Below, one piece after another: positions 30,458 to 40,709 of a DNA stretch of 64,000 bases (positions are counted from its first letter, which is position 1; every line of letters starts with the position of its first letter). The stretch lies in NCBI RefSeq assembly GCF_019753045.1, contig NZ_JAIELN010000019.1:1-64000 (forward strand), in the 5' to 3' direction. Both the position numbers and the translations under genes were made by a program. Source of the stretch: Hyphomicrobium sp. (GTDB lineage: Bacteria > Pseudomonadota > Alphaproteobacteria > Rhizobiales > Hyphomicrobiaceae). Below the pieces are notes generated by a model. That model was not told the origin of the DNA. It searched no databases and was given only the letters and a program-made list of their open reading frames with translations.

Positions 30458-31747
30458 CTAAACGGCGTTAAGCGCCTGTTCGAGATCGCCGATAATGTCG
30501 TCTATATCCTCGATACCGATCGATAGCCTCACAACGTCCGGCCCCGCTCCGGCGGCTATCTGCTCGTCATCCTGTAACTGTCGATGCGTCGTCGATGCCG
30601 GATGAATGACAAGGCTTCGCGTATCCCCGATGTTGGCGAGAAGACTGAAGAGCTTCAACCCCGAAACCAGCTTCACGCCCGCTTCATATCCGCCTTTGAC
30701 GCCGAACGTGAAGACGGCTCCCGCACCTTTTGGACAAATCTTTTTCTGGATTTCGTGGCTCGGGCTTCCCTCAAGCCCAGCGTAGCTGACCCAGGCAATT
30801 TTGGGATGGGCACGGAGCCATTTCGCTACGGCCAGAGCGCTATCCGACTGGCGTTGCATTCTGAGCGGCAATGTCTCGACGCCGGTCAGCAGGAGGAAGG
30901 CGTTGAATGGCGAGATTGCGGGGCCGAGGTCGCGCAGTCCGAGGACGCGCGCGGCGATCGCAAAGGCCATCGGGCCGAAAGCTTCCGCCAGCTTCACGCC
31001 ATTGTAGGAGGGGTTTGGGTCGACCAGAGATTTATAACGATGGCGGCTTCCCAGCCAGTCGTACGTTCCGCAATCGATGATGGCCCCGCCGATCGAGTTG
31101 CCATGGCCGCCGATGAACTTCGTGAGGCTGTGGAGGACGATATCGGCGCCAAAGTCCTTAGGCTTGCAGAGGTAGGGCGTAGCAAGCGTGTTGTCGACGA
31201 TGAAGGGAACCCCGGCCTTTTTGGCGATCGCCGCGATGGCTGGAAGATCAACGATAACGCCGCCGGGATTGGCGATGCTCTCGCAGTAGATGGCCCGCGT
31301 CCGGGGCGTGATCGCGGCGGCGATGGATGCTGGATCCGTGGCATCGGCCCATTTGACCTGCCAGCCGAACTTCTTGAACGCGTGATTGAACTGATTGACC
31401 GAGCCGCCGTAGAGCTGCCGTCCAGCCACGAACTCGTCACCCGGCTCGAGAAGCGTGTGGAACGTCAAGAGCTGTGCGGCATGCCCGGACGCGACCGCGA
31501 GTGCCGCGGAACCGCCTTCGAGCGCTGCGAGGCGTGCCTCCAGCACGGATTGTGTGGGGTTCGTTATGCGGGTGTAGATGTTTCCAAACGCCTGCAGCCC
31601 GAACAGCGCGGCGGCGTGGTCGACATCGTTAAATACGAAAGATGTGGTCTGGTAGATCGGCGTTGTGCGTGCGCCGGTCGTCGGATCAGGTGTCGCCCCT
31701 GCATGAACTGCAGCAGTCGCGAATTTCTGGGTTGGCGTGGACGACAT
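30458..31747 (-). CDS. metY: O-acetylhomoserine aminocarboxypropyltransferase (O-acetylhomoserine sulfhydrylase)
   Basis: Cys/Met PLP family: QTTSFVFNDVDHAAALFGLQAFGNIYTRITNPT, HSLTKFIGGHGNSIGG. Confidence 0.92.
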   Translation of the reverse strand: MSSTPTQKFATAAVHAGATPDPTTGARTTPIYQTTSFVFNDVDHAAALFGLQAFGNIYTRITNPTQSVLEARLAALEGGSAALAVASGHAAQLLTFHTLLEPGDEFVAGRQLYGGSVNQFNHAFKKFGWQVKWADATDPASIAAAITPRTRAIYCESIANPGGVIVDLPAIAAIAKKAGVPFIVDNTLATPYLCKPKDFGADIVLHSLTKFIGGHGNSIGGAIIDCGTYDWLGSRHRYKSLVDPNPSYNGVKLAEAFGPMAFAIAARVLGLRDLGPAISPFNAFLLLTGVETLPLRMQRQSDSALAVAKWLRAHPKIAWVSYAGLEGSPSHEIQKKICPKGAGAVFTFGVKGGYEAGVKLVSGLKLFSLLANIGDTRSLVIHPASTTHRQLQDDEQIAAGAGPDVVRLSIGIEDIDDIIGDLEQALNAV

Positions 31748-31756
31748 AACCTTTGA

Positions 31757-31790
31757 GCTCCTGGTCGCGAAGTTGCCGCGAAGGAGGAGC
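31757..31790 (-). promoter_or_regulatory. metY leader hairpin overlapping the Shine-Dalgarno
   Basis: RNA-sense GCTCCT-CCT-TCGCG-gcaactt-CGCGA-CC-AGGAGC ending 9 nt before ATG; 3' arm contains the AGGAG SD. Confidence 0.5.
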
Positions 31791-31836
31791 CGAGTCAGGG
31801 CAAGCCTGTCAACTGGTTAAGCTCGTCCACACCGAT

Positions 31837-32043
31837 TCAAAGTTTTGCGAATTGCCCGGCAATCCCGCAGTGCCACTTCTGAATGGTCCAGTTCGGGTGT
31901 TCACCGATCCACTTCGCCATCTCGATCTGTCCGGTCGACATGCACTGCTGCGCGCTGACGTTTTCGCCCTCGAAATTCAGGGTGACATCTCTGCAACGGG
32001 ACGGCTGATCAACCATGCAGACGGCGACGACAAGCTCAATCAT
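31837..32043 (-). CDS. Small conserved-looking hypothetical protein
   Basis: MIELVVAVCMVDQPSRCRDVTLNFEGENVSAQQCMSTGQIEMAKWIGEHPNWTIQKWHCGIAGQFAKL; balanced composition with paired Cys. Confidence 0.7.
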   Translation of the reverse strand: MIELVVAVCMVDQPSRCRDVTLNFEGENVSAQQCMSTGQIEMAKWIGEHPNWTIQKWHCGIAGQFAKL

Positions 32044-32452
32044 AGGACCTCCAGGTGTAGATCTCACGACCGCTCGTTAAAGCGGTCCGTCAAGCCCTGG
32101 GAGTTTCCTCGAGTCTGCTTTTTGTTCGTTCGCGGGAAGAATAGGCAAAGTATGAAGGAAATAATGCATTGCACAAGAACGCGGCTGTCGCAGTCCTTGC
32201 CTATTTCGGCGTCACGTGAAATTTGTCGCGGCGATGTTGCCGAAACACCCCGCATCGGGCGGCAAATCGTATCGCATGCGCCACACTTTTGCCTTGTCAG
32301 AATGGGCATCGCATTCGATAAGCAGCGCGAAGGCAACAATTGATTCGAATTTTGCCGGAACGACCACGACTGATCTTGTGCGAAGTCGGGGGTCGGGGCG
32401 ATGTGACCGGGGTAAAGTCGCGGGGCGGACTTGTAAGGCGGCAGATCGGCAT

Positions 32453-32680
32453 ATGATTAATCAAGGGGCTGAGGCAGCCCAAAGTGCAGCGTTCGATGGC
32501 GTACGCGCATCTCAAACACCAACCGTCGGGTGGTTCGTCCGGCGTTCAGCGCTCTGGATGGGCATCATCATCGTCGCCATCGTGCTTGCGTGCACGCTTT
32601 ACGCGCTCGCAAGCCAAGTCGGAGCCGATGACATCCGCGATGCGCCAGGATACACCGCGGGGCCGACGCTGAAGGTTTAG
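32453..32680 (+). CDS. Small single-TM hypothetical protein
   Basis: MINQGAEAAQ...GWFVRRSALWMGIIIVAIVLACTLYALASQ. Confidence 0.5.
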   Translation: MINQGAEAAQSAAFDGVRASQTPTVGWFVRRSALWMGIIIVAIVLACTLYALASQVGADDIRDAPGYTAGPTLKV

Positions 32681-33068
32681 CCGAGCCTCAGGTTTTATCA
32701 GCCACTCACGACTTGCCGGTCCACTCGCCGATTGCCGGGATGCGCCACGTCATGCGCTCCACTTGCGATTCCTTATGCCATTTTTGGCTGCGCGCCGTTT
32801 TTCATGCCGCGTTCAGCACGGGCTTGTTATGCTACAATCCAGTTTTGTATCTTCCTGGATGGTACGGGGGCTTTTGCTTGCAATTAGTAGTGGGTTGTTC
32901 TCACCGCATTAGACCAATTTTTGAAATAACTAATCTTTTCTCGCGCAGCCGGATAAATTTGCCTGCGGATTTATTATTGTTGCTGCGGGGCTGTCACCGA
33001 TACCTTGAATTTGGGCTCTCCTTACTCCAATCATCTGCGATCGGTTCGAGCCCGAGGGACGCGTCGGA

Positions 33069-33830
33069 ATGACGGAGCAGCAAAAGAAGTTTCCAGAGTT
33101 CTATGTAACCGCTCCGCAGCCTTGTCCTTATTTGCCGGGCAGGCTCGAGCGGAAGCTCTTCACCCATTTGACTCACGACAAGCCGCCTGAGCTGGTCGAC
33201 CGCCTTCTGACGACGGGTTTTCGGCGCAGCCAAAACATTGCGTACGTGCCCTATTGCGAAGGCTGCCAAGCCTGCATCTCGGTGCGTGTGCTCGTCGATG
33301 AATTCCAGCCGGACCGCTCGATGCGCAGGAGCTGGAACAGAAACTCTTCGCTGATCGCACAGCGCACGGCGCCGACTCCGACGATGGAGCAGTTCAAGCT
33401 CTTCCGCGCATACATCGATGCGCGGCACAGCGACGGCGGAATGGCGGACATGACGATCCTCGACTATCGGATGATGGTCGAAGATACGGTGATCGAGACT
33501 TTCCTCACCGAGTACCGTCAGAAGCCGGCGGACGCGACGGATCTCGATTTCGACTCGTGGCCACTGAAGGCCGTCGCGCTCTGCGACCGGCTCACGGACG
33601 GCATCTCGATGGTCTACAGCTTTTACGATCCCGCGGACGTCGACGCCGGTCTCGGCACCTACATGATCCTCGAGCACATCGCGTTCGCCCGCCGCATCGG
33701 GCTACCGCACGTGTATCTCGGCTACTGGATCGATGGTTCGCGTAAAATGGCCTACAAGACCCGCTTCAAACCGCAAGAGCGCCTTGGGCCCGACCGGTGG
33801 GAACGTGTCGGCGACGGCGAGGAAGACTGA
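33069..33830 (+). CDS. bpt: Aspartate/glutamate leucyltransferase (bacterial arginyltransferase-like)
   Basis: FYVTAPQPCPYLPGRLERKLFTHL, VPYCEGCQACISVRV, MVYSFYDP, YLGYWIDGSRKMAYKTRF. Confidence 0.93.
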   Translation: MTEQQKKFPEFYVTAPQPCPYLPGRLERKLFTHLTHDKPPELVDRLLTTGFRRSQNIAYVPYCEGCQACISVRVLVDEFQPDRSMRRSWNRNSSLIAQRTAPTPTMEQFKLFRAYIDARHSDGGMADMTILDYRMMVEDTVIETFLTEYRQKPADATDLDFDSWPLKAVALCDRLTDGISMVYSFYDPADVDAGLGTYMILEHIAFARRIGLPHVYLGYWIDGSRKMAYKTRFKPQERLGPDRWERVGDGEED

Positions 33831-33841
33831 AGCCGAAGTTC

Positions 33842-34309
33842 CTATTTCGCGAGTTCGGCATCGAGTTTTTCGAACATGTAATTCCACTTGGCCGACTGCG
33901 TATCGACCAGCATCTTCATGCGTGCGCGAAGCTCGAGCAGCAATGCACAGTCGGGTGCGGCCGCAGCGGCGCCTTCCTGGCCCATCGACGCGATCGCGGA
34001 TAGCAATTCGTCCGTCGTCTTATCGTAAACAGCCGTCTTTTCGTCTCTCACGAACGGCCTTGCCTGGACGATGAAGTCGTCGTGCGTCCAGTTGCGCTTT
34101 TCCTTGAGCTCGCGCAGCTTTTCCTGAAAAATGGGCCGGTTCTGGTTGTTCAAGTCGCGCAGACTGCCGGACGCCGTTTCGACGACGGACTCGAAATCTT
34201 CCTTGGCACACGTCGCCGACGTTTCGTCTGCCCGAAGACCGGAGCAGCACGAAACAATCCCCAGACCTATTCCAGCGGCGATGGCCGCCCGTCCTCTGAA
34301 CCCACCCAT
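33842..34309 (-). CDS. Secreted hypothetical protein
   Basis: Signal peptide MGGFRGRAAIAAGIGLGIVSCCSG; 155 aa. Confidence 0.65.
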   Translation of the reverse strand: MGGFRGRAAIAAGIGLGIVSCCSGLRADETSATCAKEDFESVVETASGSLRDLNNQNRPIFQEKLRELKEKRNWTHDDFIVQARPFVRDEKTAVYDKTTDELLSAIASMGQEGAAAAAPDCALLLELRARMKMLVDTQSAKWNYMFEKLDAELAK

Positions 34310-34368
34310 GCCGGCAGTCGTAGCTTCGCGCAGGCAAAGCTACAAGCGCCGTCAATCAACACCCTGAA

Positions 34369-36618
34369 TCAAAAGCGCGGGCCGAATGAATTGGAGCGTG
34401 GGAAACCCTTCGGCGCCACCTTGCCCGCCTGCGCGCGCTCGCCTGACCACTCCTTCAATTCGCTCCACGACAGAGTAAATTCGCGGCCTGCGCTGTCGAG
34501 CCAGGTTAGCCCCGCGGATTTCTTGAAGACGCGGGCATCGGACAGCGCACCGTCCTTGAAGCGCTGAAGGATGACGCCTTTACCGCGCGTCATTTCGTTG
34601 ACCTCGTCGAGCTTGAAGATCAGGAGCTTGCGGTTTTCGCCGATGGTCGCGACGTGATCGCCCTCGACCGGAACGCAGACCCGCGCCTCCTCAGGCTCCG
34701 TGACGTTGAGGATCTGCTTGCCCTTGCGCGTCGAAGCGATGACTTCCTCTTCGGGGACGATAAATCCATAGCCGCCGGTCGACGCCACGAGCAGCTTCCG
34801 CGATGAATCGTGGACGAAGATCTCCGCGACATCGTGATTTTCTTCGAGGTCGATCATGAGGCGCAAAGGCTCGCCGTGTCCGCGGCCGCCCGGAAGGGCG
34901 TTGGCTTCGAGAGTGAAGAACCGGCCGTTGGTCGCAAACAGGACGAGCTTATCTGTCGTGAAAGCTTTCAAGGCGCGCTTCAGCTCATCGCCCTGCTTGA
35001 ATTCGAGCTTCGACAGGTCGTCCTGATGGCCCTTCAGCGCCCGCACCCAACCCTTTTCGGACAGGATGACCGTTACCGGTTCCTTCTCGACAAGCGCTGC
35101 AGCGAGATCGACTTCAACCTCGGGTGCGTCATCGAACGTGGAACGGCGCTTACCGAGAGCCGTCTTCTTCGAATATTTCTCGCGCGTTTCCTTGACCTCT
35201 GCAGAGACGTGCTCCCACTGCAGTTCTTCGGATTTCAAAAGCTGTTTCAGCTCGCGGCGCTCTTTCGAAAGCTTGTCGTGCTCGGCACGGATCTCGAATT
35301 CCTCGAGCTTCGACAGCGAACGCAGTCGCAAGTTCAGGATGGCTTCCGCCTGGACTTCGCTGAGGCTGAACTTCGAGATCAGCTTCGCCTTCGGATCGTC
35401 CTCGTGGCGGACGATGCGGATCACCTCGTCAATGTTGAGGTAGGCGATCAGATAGCCGGCGAGAACTTCAAGACGGTGCTCGATCTTTTGCAAACGATGT
35501 GTCGAGCGGCGAACAAGAACCTCGATGCGATGCTCGAGCCATTGCCAGAGCACGTCGCGCAGATCGAGCACGTTCGGGATCTGCCCGCTCGACAGCACGT
35601 TCATGTTGAGGCTGACGCGGACATCGAGTTCCGTCACGCGGAAGAGGCTTTCCATCAGCAGAACGGGATCGACCGCACGCGTCTTCGGCTCGAGGACGAG
35701 ACGGATCTCTTCCGCACTTTCGTCACGCACATCGCCAAGAAGCGGCAGCTTCTTCTCGCTCATCAGATCGGCGATTTTCTCTACGAGCTTCGCCTTCTGC
35801 ACGCCGTAGGGAATTTCAGTGACGACGACCTGATAGCCGCCACGCGTGGTTTCTTCCTTCGCCCATCGCGCCCTGACGCGGAAGCCGCCGCGGCCTGTCT
35901 TGTAGGCTTCGAGTATCTGCTCGCGCGGTTCGACGATGACGCCGCCCGTCGGGAAGTCGGGGCCCGGGATCAATTCGACGAGCTTCTCGATCGTCGCGTT
36001 CGGGTGCTTGATCAGATGCAGCAGCGCTGCGCACAGCTCGTCGACGTTGTGCGGCGGAATGCTTGTCGCCATGCCGACGGCGATGCCGGTGGCGCCGTTT
36101 GCAAGCAGGTTCGGGAACGCCGCCGGCAGCACGACCGGCTCGTCGACGCGGCCGTCGTAGTTCGGGCGAAAATCGACCGTGTCCTCGTCGATGCCCTCGA
36201 GGATCAGCGCGGCAGTCTCGGTCATGCGCGCTTCGGTGTATCGCCCGGCGGCCGGGTTATCGCCGTCGATGTTGCCGAAGTTTCCCTGCCCGTCGACGAG
36301 CGGATAACGAACTGCGAAATCCTGCGCGAGGCGCGCCAGCGCGTCGTAGATCGCCATATCGCCGTGCGGATGGTAGTTACCCATCACGTCGCCGACGATC
36401 TTAGCGCACTTGATGTAGCCACCCTCGGGATTGAGGCGCAGTTCGCGCATCGCATAGAGGATGCGGCGGTGGACAGGCTTCATGCCGTCGCGCACATCCG
36501 GCAGCGCGCGGTGCATAATGGTCGACAGAGCATAAGCCAGATAGCGCTCTTCGAGAGCGGTCCGGAGTTCGACAGGCTCGATCGGGCCGTCGCCCGGAAG
36601 AATCGGTTTTGTGGTCAT
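34369..36618 (-). CDS. parC: DNA topoisomerase IV subunit A
   Basis: [41 protein letters not shown]; start set at [12 protein letters not shown]. Confidence 0.95.
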   Translation of the reverse strand: MTTKPILPGDGPIEPVELRTALEERYLAYALSTIMHRALPDVRDGMKPVHRRILYAMRELRLNPEGGYIKCAKIVGDVMGNYHPHGDMAIYDALARLAQDFAVRYPLVDGQGNFGNIDGDNPAAGRYTEARMTETAALILEGIDEDTVDFRPNYDGRVDEPVVLPAAFPNLLANGATGIAVGMATSIPPHNVDELCAALLHLIKHPNATIEKLVELIPGPDFPTGGVIVEPREQILEAYKTGRGGFRVRARWAKEETTRGGYQVVVTEIPYGVQKAKLVEKIADLMSEKKLPLLGDVRDESAEEIRLVLEPKTRAVDPVLLMESLFRVTELDVRVSLNMNVLSSGQIPNVLDLRDVLWQWLEHRIEVLVRRSTHRLQKIEHRLEVLAGYLIAYLNIDEVIRIVRHEDDPKAKLISKFSLSEVQAEAILNLRLRSLSKLEEFEIRAEHDKLSKERRELKQLLKSEELQWEHVSAEVKETREKYSKKTALGKRRSTFDDAPEVEVDLAAALVEKEPVTVILSEKGWVRALKGHQDDLSKLEFKQGDELKRALKAFTTDKLVLFATNGRFFTLEANALPGGRGHGEPLRLMIDLEENHDVAEIFVHDSSRKLLVASTGGYGFIVPEEEVIASTRKGKQILNVTEPEEARVCVPVEGDHVATIGENRKLLIFKLDEVNEMTRGKGVILQRFKDGALSDARVFKKSAGLTWLDSAGREFTLSWSELKEWSGERAQAGKVAPKGFPRSNSFGPRF

Positions 36619-36870
36619 GGCGCATTCCCTACAGTGCCTCCGAGGCGCCCTCAAGCCTCGGCGACCTTGGGCGACCTTCGGTCGTTACCACCAACAGCTA
36701 AGACTTCAGCCGCCGCGCCATTTGGGCGCAAGCCGGCATTTGCCGCTGCCGGTGCCTCGCGGCCACTCTTCCACAATGAGGGGATTTGCATCTGGACGTG
36801 ACCGATGGCGCCAAGGTATCCCCGCGGCTAGATTTTCGACGATAAAAGCTCAGCAGGATCGCAATTCGTA

Positions 36871-37578
36871 ATGGCTGCACTGGTGCCCGACCTGCCGCAG
36901 GTCGAACAGCACATCGTCGATCTCACGAATAAGGCGCGGCAAGAACAGAAGCAGCCGGCTTTAAAAATCAACGCGTTGCTGGCGAAGGCGGCGCGTGCCT
37001 ACGCCGAGCGGGTGGCGCGCAGCGGCACGTTCTCCCATACAGCCGACGGCCGCACGCCGGCTCAACGCGCGGAAAGTGCAGGCTATAAGCATTGCGATAT
37101 TGCCGAAAATCTCGCGATGGATCAGGACAGCCAGGGCTTCGATACCGGCGCTCTTGCTCTCCAAGCGGTTGCGGGCTGGATGAATTCACCACCGCACCGC
37201 GCCAACATCATGAGGGCTTCCGTCACCGAAATCGGCGTTGGCGTCGCGCGTGCCCCTGGACCGAAGCCTAAGTTCATTGCCGTCGAACTCTTCGGACGGC
37301 CTCAGACAGAAATCTACAGCTTCAAACTGTTCAATTTATCGAACACTGGCGTCAGTTATTCGTTCGACGGCAAGACGCGCGACTTGAAGCCCAACACGTC
37401 GGTTTCCATCACCGCCTGCTCTCCGGGCGAACTTGTCCTATCGAAACAAGGCGGATGGTTTTCGGAGACCGCAGAAATCGGCCGTACACGCCCTGAGAAC
37501 AAGAAGGTTTACACGTTGAAATCGAGCGCCACCGGCGGGACGACGCTCGAAATTTCCGCCCCCAGGCAAACGCCTTAG
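36871..37578 (+). CDS. CAP/SCP domain-containing protein
   Basis: LNALLAKAARAYAERVARSGTFSHTADG..., GWMNSPPHRANIMRASVTEIGVGV. Confidence 0.9.
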   Translation: MAALVPDLPQVEQHIVDLTNKARQEQKQPALKINALLAKAARAYAERVARSGTFSHTADGRTPAQRAESAGYKHCDIAENLAMDQDSQGFDTGALALQAVAGWMNSPPHRANIMRASVTEIGVGVARAPGPKPKFIAVELFGRPQTEIYSFKLFNLSNTGVSYSFDGKTRDLKPNTSVSITACSPGELVLSKQGGWFSETAEIGRTRPENKKVYTLKSSATGGTTLEISAPRQTP

Positions 37579-37650
37579 GGGCCAGTCATCTCTCCCGGCG
37601 AGGAACACTTTCCGAGCCCGCGCGTTTCCACTTATTCCTTTGAAGCAGGA

Positions 37651-37941
37651 ATGAGAGACATCATGGAAGCACGCCACCTCATGATTTACCTGGGTCTCAG
37701 CACCCTGGCCGTCATTGCAGTCGTCGGCGGAGTTGCCGCGTACCAGCGCACTCAATCCGACGTTCTAATCGATGTTCCCGCCGTTCGCGTCGAAACCAAC
37801 AAGGCGACCGGCGAGACGAAAGTCGATGCGCCCTTCACGCACGTTGAAAAAGACAGCCTGGGAACGCGCGTAGAGGCGCCCGGCGTAAAAATCGAAGTTC
37901 CTAACCGGGCGCGCTCCGCTGACCCCGAACCCTCCCACTAG
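37651..37941 (+). CDS. Small membrane-anchored hypothetical protein
   Basis: N-terminal TM, polar C-terminus; followed by terminator. Confidence 0.65.
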   Translation: MRDIMEARHLMIYLGLSTLAVIAVVGGVAAYQRTQSDVLIDVPAVRVETNKATGETKVDAPFTHVEKDSLGTRVEAPGVKIEVPNRARSADPEPSH

Positions 37942-37965
37942 GCATTCGGTCACTAGGCATTCGGT
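37936..37965 (+). repeat. Perfect 15-bp tandem duplication spanning a stop codon
   Basis: CACTAGGCATTCGGT x2. Confidence 0.9.
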
Positions 37966-37980
37966 CGAGCCGCGCTTATG

Positions 37981-38013
37981 AGCCGCCCGCCACAGCGACG
38001 GGCGGCTTTTTTT
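37981..38013 (+). terminator. Rho-independent terminator
   Basis: GCCGCCCG-ccacagcga-CGGGCGGC-TTTTTTT. Confidence 0.9.
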
Positions 38014-38018
38014 GGGGC

Positions 38019-38813
38019 CTAGCCGATTGTTCTCAGGATGCCGCCTTCGACACGGAGCGCCGCGCCGTTCGTGGCGGACGCTTCCTTCGATGCGGCGTAG
38101 ACGACCATATTCGCGACTTCCTCCACGGTTGCGAAGCGCTGGAGGAGCGACGCAGGCCGATGAGTTTGAACGAAGGTTGCAGCCATCTCGTCGGGCGTCT
38201 TGCCTGTAGCGGCGGCCATCTCGTTCAGAAATTGCTCGACGCCCTCGGATCGCGTCGGACCCGGCAGTACGGCGTTGACGGTGACATTCGTTCCGGCCGT
38301 CAGCTGAGCGAGGCCTTGCGTCAGCGAGAGTTGAGCCGTTTTCGTCAATCCGTACTGGATCATCTCCGGCGGGATATTCACGGCCGACTCCGACGATATG
38401 AAAATGATCCGGCCCCAGTTTCGTTCGAGCATGCCGGGCATGTAGGCGCGCGACAGACGCACGCCCGACATCACGTTCGTTTCGAAGTAGCGCGACCAGT
38501 CGGCGTCTGTAATTTCGAAGAACGGCTTCGGTTCGAAGATGCCGGCATTGTTGATCAGGATATCGACGGACGGAACAGCCTTCGCGAGCGCGTCACAGCC
38601 TGCGGCTGTCGATACGTCGGCGGCAACTCCGGTGACGGCCGCTGCGTTGACGCTGGCGTGGATTGCCGCGATGCCTTTATCAACCGTTTCCTGCTTCCGG
38701 CCGTTGACCACGACTTTCGCCCCCGCTTGCGCCAAGCCCTTCGCGATCGCGAGGCCGATGCCGCCCGTGGACCCCGTAATGACCGCCGTCTTATTCGTGA
38801 GATCTACCTTCAT
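38019..38813 (-). CDS. SDR family oxidoreductase
   Basis: TGSTGGIGLAIAKGLAQAGA, LINNAG, YGLTKTAQLSLTQG. Confidence 0.93.
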   Translation of the reverse strand: MKVDLTNKTAVITGSTGGIGLAIAKGLAQAGAKVVVNGRKQETVDKGIAAIHASVNAAAVTGVAADVSTAAGCDALAKAVPSVDILINNAGIFEPKPFFEITDADWSRYFETNVMSGVRLSRAYMPGMLERNWGRIIFISSESAVNIPPEMIQYGLTKTAQLSLTQGLAQLTAGTNVTVNAVLPGPTRSEGVEQFLNEMAAATGKTPDEMAATFVQTHRPASLLQRFATVEEVANMVVYAASKEASATNGAALRVEGGILRTIG

Positions 38814-39063
38814 GGGATCAATCCAATTGTCATTGATGCTGCTTCACGCCGGAATTTGAATAATTTCAAATGGCTGTCAGGCTTTCATGGCGACGTGTAT
38901 CCTCGTGAGCTCTAGCACGGGCGAAGTTTCGGTATCATGCCGATTTACCATCACGGCGGATACGCAATCTTTGCATACATCCATTACGGTGGACTTCGGC
39001 GATAGGCGCCCTACCTGTCTGGAGGCGTCAGCCATTTAACACGCGCGGCTGGCCGGAGAGCGA

Positions 39064-39543
39064 ATGGCAATCGAGATTGAGCGAAAATTTATTGTACGCG
39101 ACGACGGCTGGCGGCAATCCGAGATCGGCTCTGCGCCAATCGAGCAGGCCTATTTTGCGCGCACTCCGCAGGTCAAGTGCCGCATCCGCATCTTTGGCGA
39201 CAACGCCTACATCACGTTGAAGAGTGCGGCGGGGGGACTGTCGCGCCACGAATTCGAATATAAAATCCCCGAGGCCGACGCCGTCGAGATGATACGAGAG
39301 TTCAGCATCGAACCGCCCATCACGAAGGTTCGCTACGACGTTCCCTTCAAGGGCAACATCTGGACCGTCGACGTATTCGGCGGCGCGAACGACGGCTTGG
39401 TGCTAGCCGAGATCGAATTGAAGAGCGCCGATCAGTCGGTTGCCCTTCCTCCATGGATCGGGGAAGAGGTGACGAACAATCCCCGCTATGAAAATTCGAG
39501 CCTTGCCCGCACGCCATTCACGACCTGGGCGAAAGGTGACTAG
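39064..39543 (+). CDS. CYTH domain-containing protein
   Basis: MAIEIERKFIV signature; ELKSADQSVALPPWIGEEVTNNPRYENSSLA. Confidence 0.92.
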   Translation: MAIEIERKFIVRDDGWRQSEIGSAPIEQAYFARTPQVKCRIRIFGDNAYITLKSAAGGLSRHEFEYKIPEADAVEMIREFSIEPPITKVRYDVPFKGNIWTVDVFGGANDGLVLAEIELKSADQSVALPPWIGEEVTNNPRYENSSLARTPFTTWAKGD

Positions 39544-39559
39544 TCGCGGAATCCCGACT

Positions 39560-40573
39560 TCAGATGCGGGGCGCCGCCTGGCGATAGGCACTCGGCGATA
39601 GCCCCGTCCAACGGCGGAATGCACGGGTGAAATGCGCGGGGTCGGAATAGCCGAGCCTCAGCGCGATATCGGTGACTGCTGTTTCGCTCTCCAGCAGCAG
39701 CCGCTTCGCGTTGCGGCTCAACAGATCATCCACCAGTTCGACGAACGAGGTGCCATGCGCGCTCAACCGGCGTTGAAGGGACCGGGACGTCGTTCCAAGC
39801 TTGGCGGCAACCCAATCGATGCGGGGATAGCCCTCGTGCAACGCAAGTTCGGTCACCGCCGCCGCCGTCGCCAGGACGTCGCTTTGGCGGGGAACGGGCG
39901 GCTCGCTGCCCGCATCGCATTGATCCGACGCCGATCTTCCCGAATAGATCGTGTTTTCGAGGATGGACGCTTCGAACTCGATGGCCGGAACGGCGTGGCC
40001 GTGCGAGATGTTCGTCCCGAAAATGTCTTCAAGCGGAGCGCGGGGCGAGCCAAGGGGTAGCGCCGTCATCACCCCGCTCGGGCGCCATCTCGGTCCCGCA
40101 TACACGCGCACCACATCGATGGCGTATCCCAATGCGAGAAATTCGTTGTGGTGGCGCCCTTCCGTCTCCGGCTCGATGAACTCGATCGACCAACGGACGC
40201 GCGCTCCGTGACGGGAGACGGTGAGGACCGTCGACGTCTGCAGCATCACGTTCAGGCCGACATGAGCGCGCAGCATCGCCTGGCCCAGTGTCTCGGCCTT
40301 ACATACCCAAGCTCCGAATGCGCTCAGATCCTCGCTCCTCACGGCTTGGCCGAGACGCGCGCCGAAATAAGCGTCGCCGGTATCGCGAGCCGCCTTCTCG
40401 AGCAGGCGAAACTGTTCCCGAAGCGGCACAATCAATTCCCGCTGCTCGAGAATTGCGAATGGCAAATCGACCTTGCGAAGAACGCGTGCGATCGAACCGC
40501 CCTGACATTCCATGAACGTCGCGATCGGGCCGAGGGAGCTCGCTCGTGTTACTCCTGAAAGACGAGGCGCCAT
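39560..40573 (-). CDS. AraC family transcriptional regulator
   Basis: C-terminal HTH TAVTDIALRLGYSDPAHFTRAFRRWTGLSPSAYR; start at MAPRLSG. Confidence 0.92.
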   Translation of the reverse strand: MAPRLSGVTRASSLGPIATFMECQGGSIARVLRKVDLPFAILEQRELIVPLREQFRLLEKAARDTGDAYFGARLGQAVRSEDLSAFGAWVCKAETLGQAMLRAHVGLNVMLQTSTVLTVSRHGARVRWSIEFIEPETEGRHHNEFLALGYAIDVVRVYAGPRWRPSGVMTALPLGSPRAPLEDIFGTNISHGHAVPAIEFEASILENTIYSGRSASDQCDAGSEPPVPRQSDVLATAAAVTELALHEGYPRIDWVAAKLGTTSRSLQRRLSAHGTSFVELVDDLLSRNAKRLLLESETAVTDIALRLGYSDPAHFTRAFRRWTGLSPSAYRQAAPRI

Positions 40574-40581
40574 GCACACTG

Positions 40582-40597
40582 CCTAATGTAAATTAGG
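40582..40597. promoter_or_regulatory. Candidate operator in the AraC/cupin-like divergent region
   Basis: CCTAAT-GTAA-ATTAGG perfect dyad about 8 nt upstream of the araC-type ATG. Confidence 0.45.
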
Positions 40598-40709
40598 ACG
40601 AATTTGGCGCAAAATGGCAAGCGGGCGAAAGGCCTTCAAGTCACGTTGGCGTTATGAGCGAGCATCATTGATGCGTGCATTCACGTCTAACAAGGAACCG
40701 GGGTGCCCC

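Noticed and set aside
30584-31756. 390-aa plus-strand ORF
   Set aside because: Antisense shadow of metY.
32713-33072. 119-aa plus-strand ORF upstream of bpt
   Set aside because: Lacks a convincing SD and any family-like sequence; occupies an AT-richer intergenic region with hairpins.
34810-36801. 663-aa plus-strand ORF
   Set aside because: Lies antisense to parC, which has clear family motifs; long shadow ORFs are expected in high-GC DNA, and the translation has no recognisable domain.
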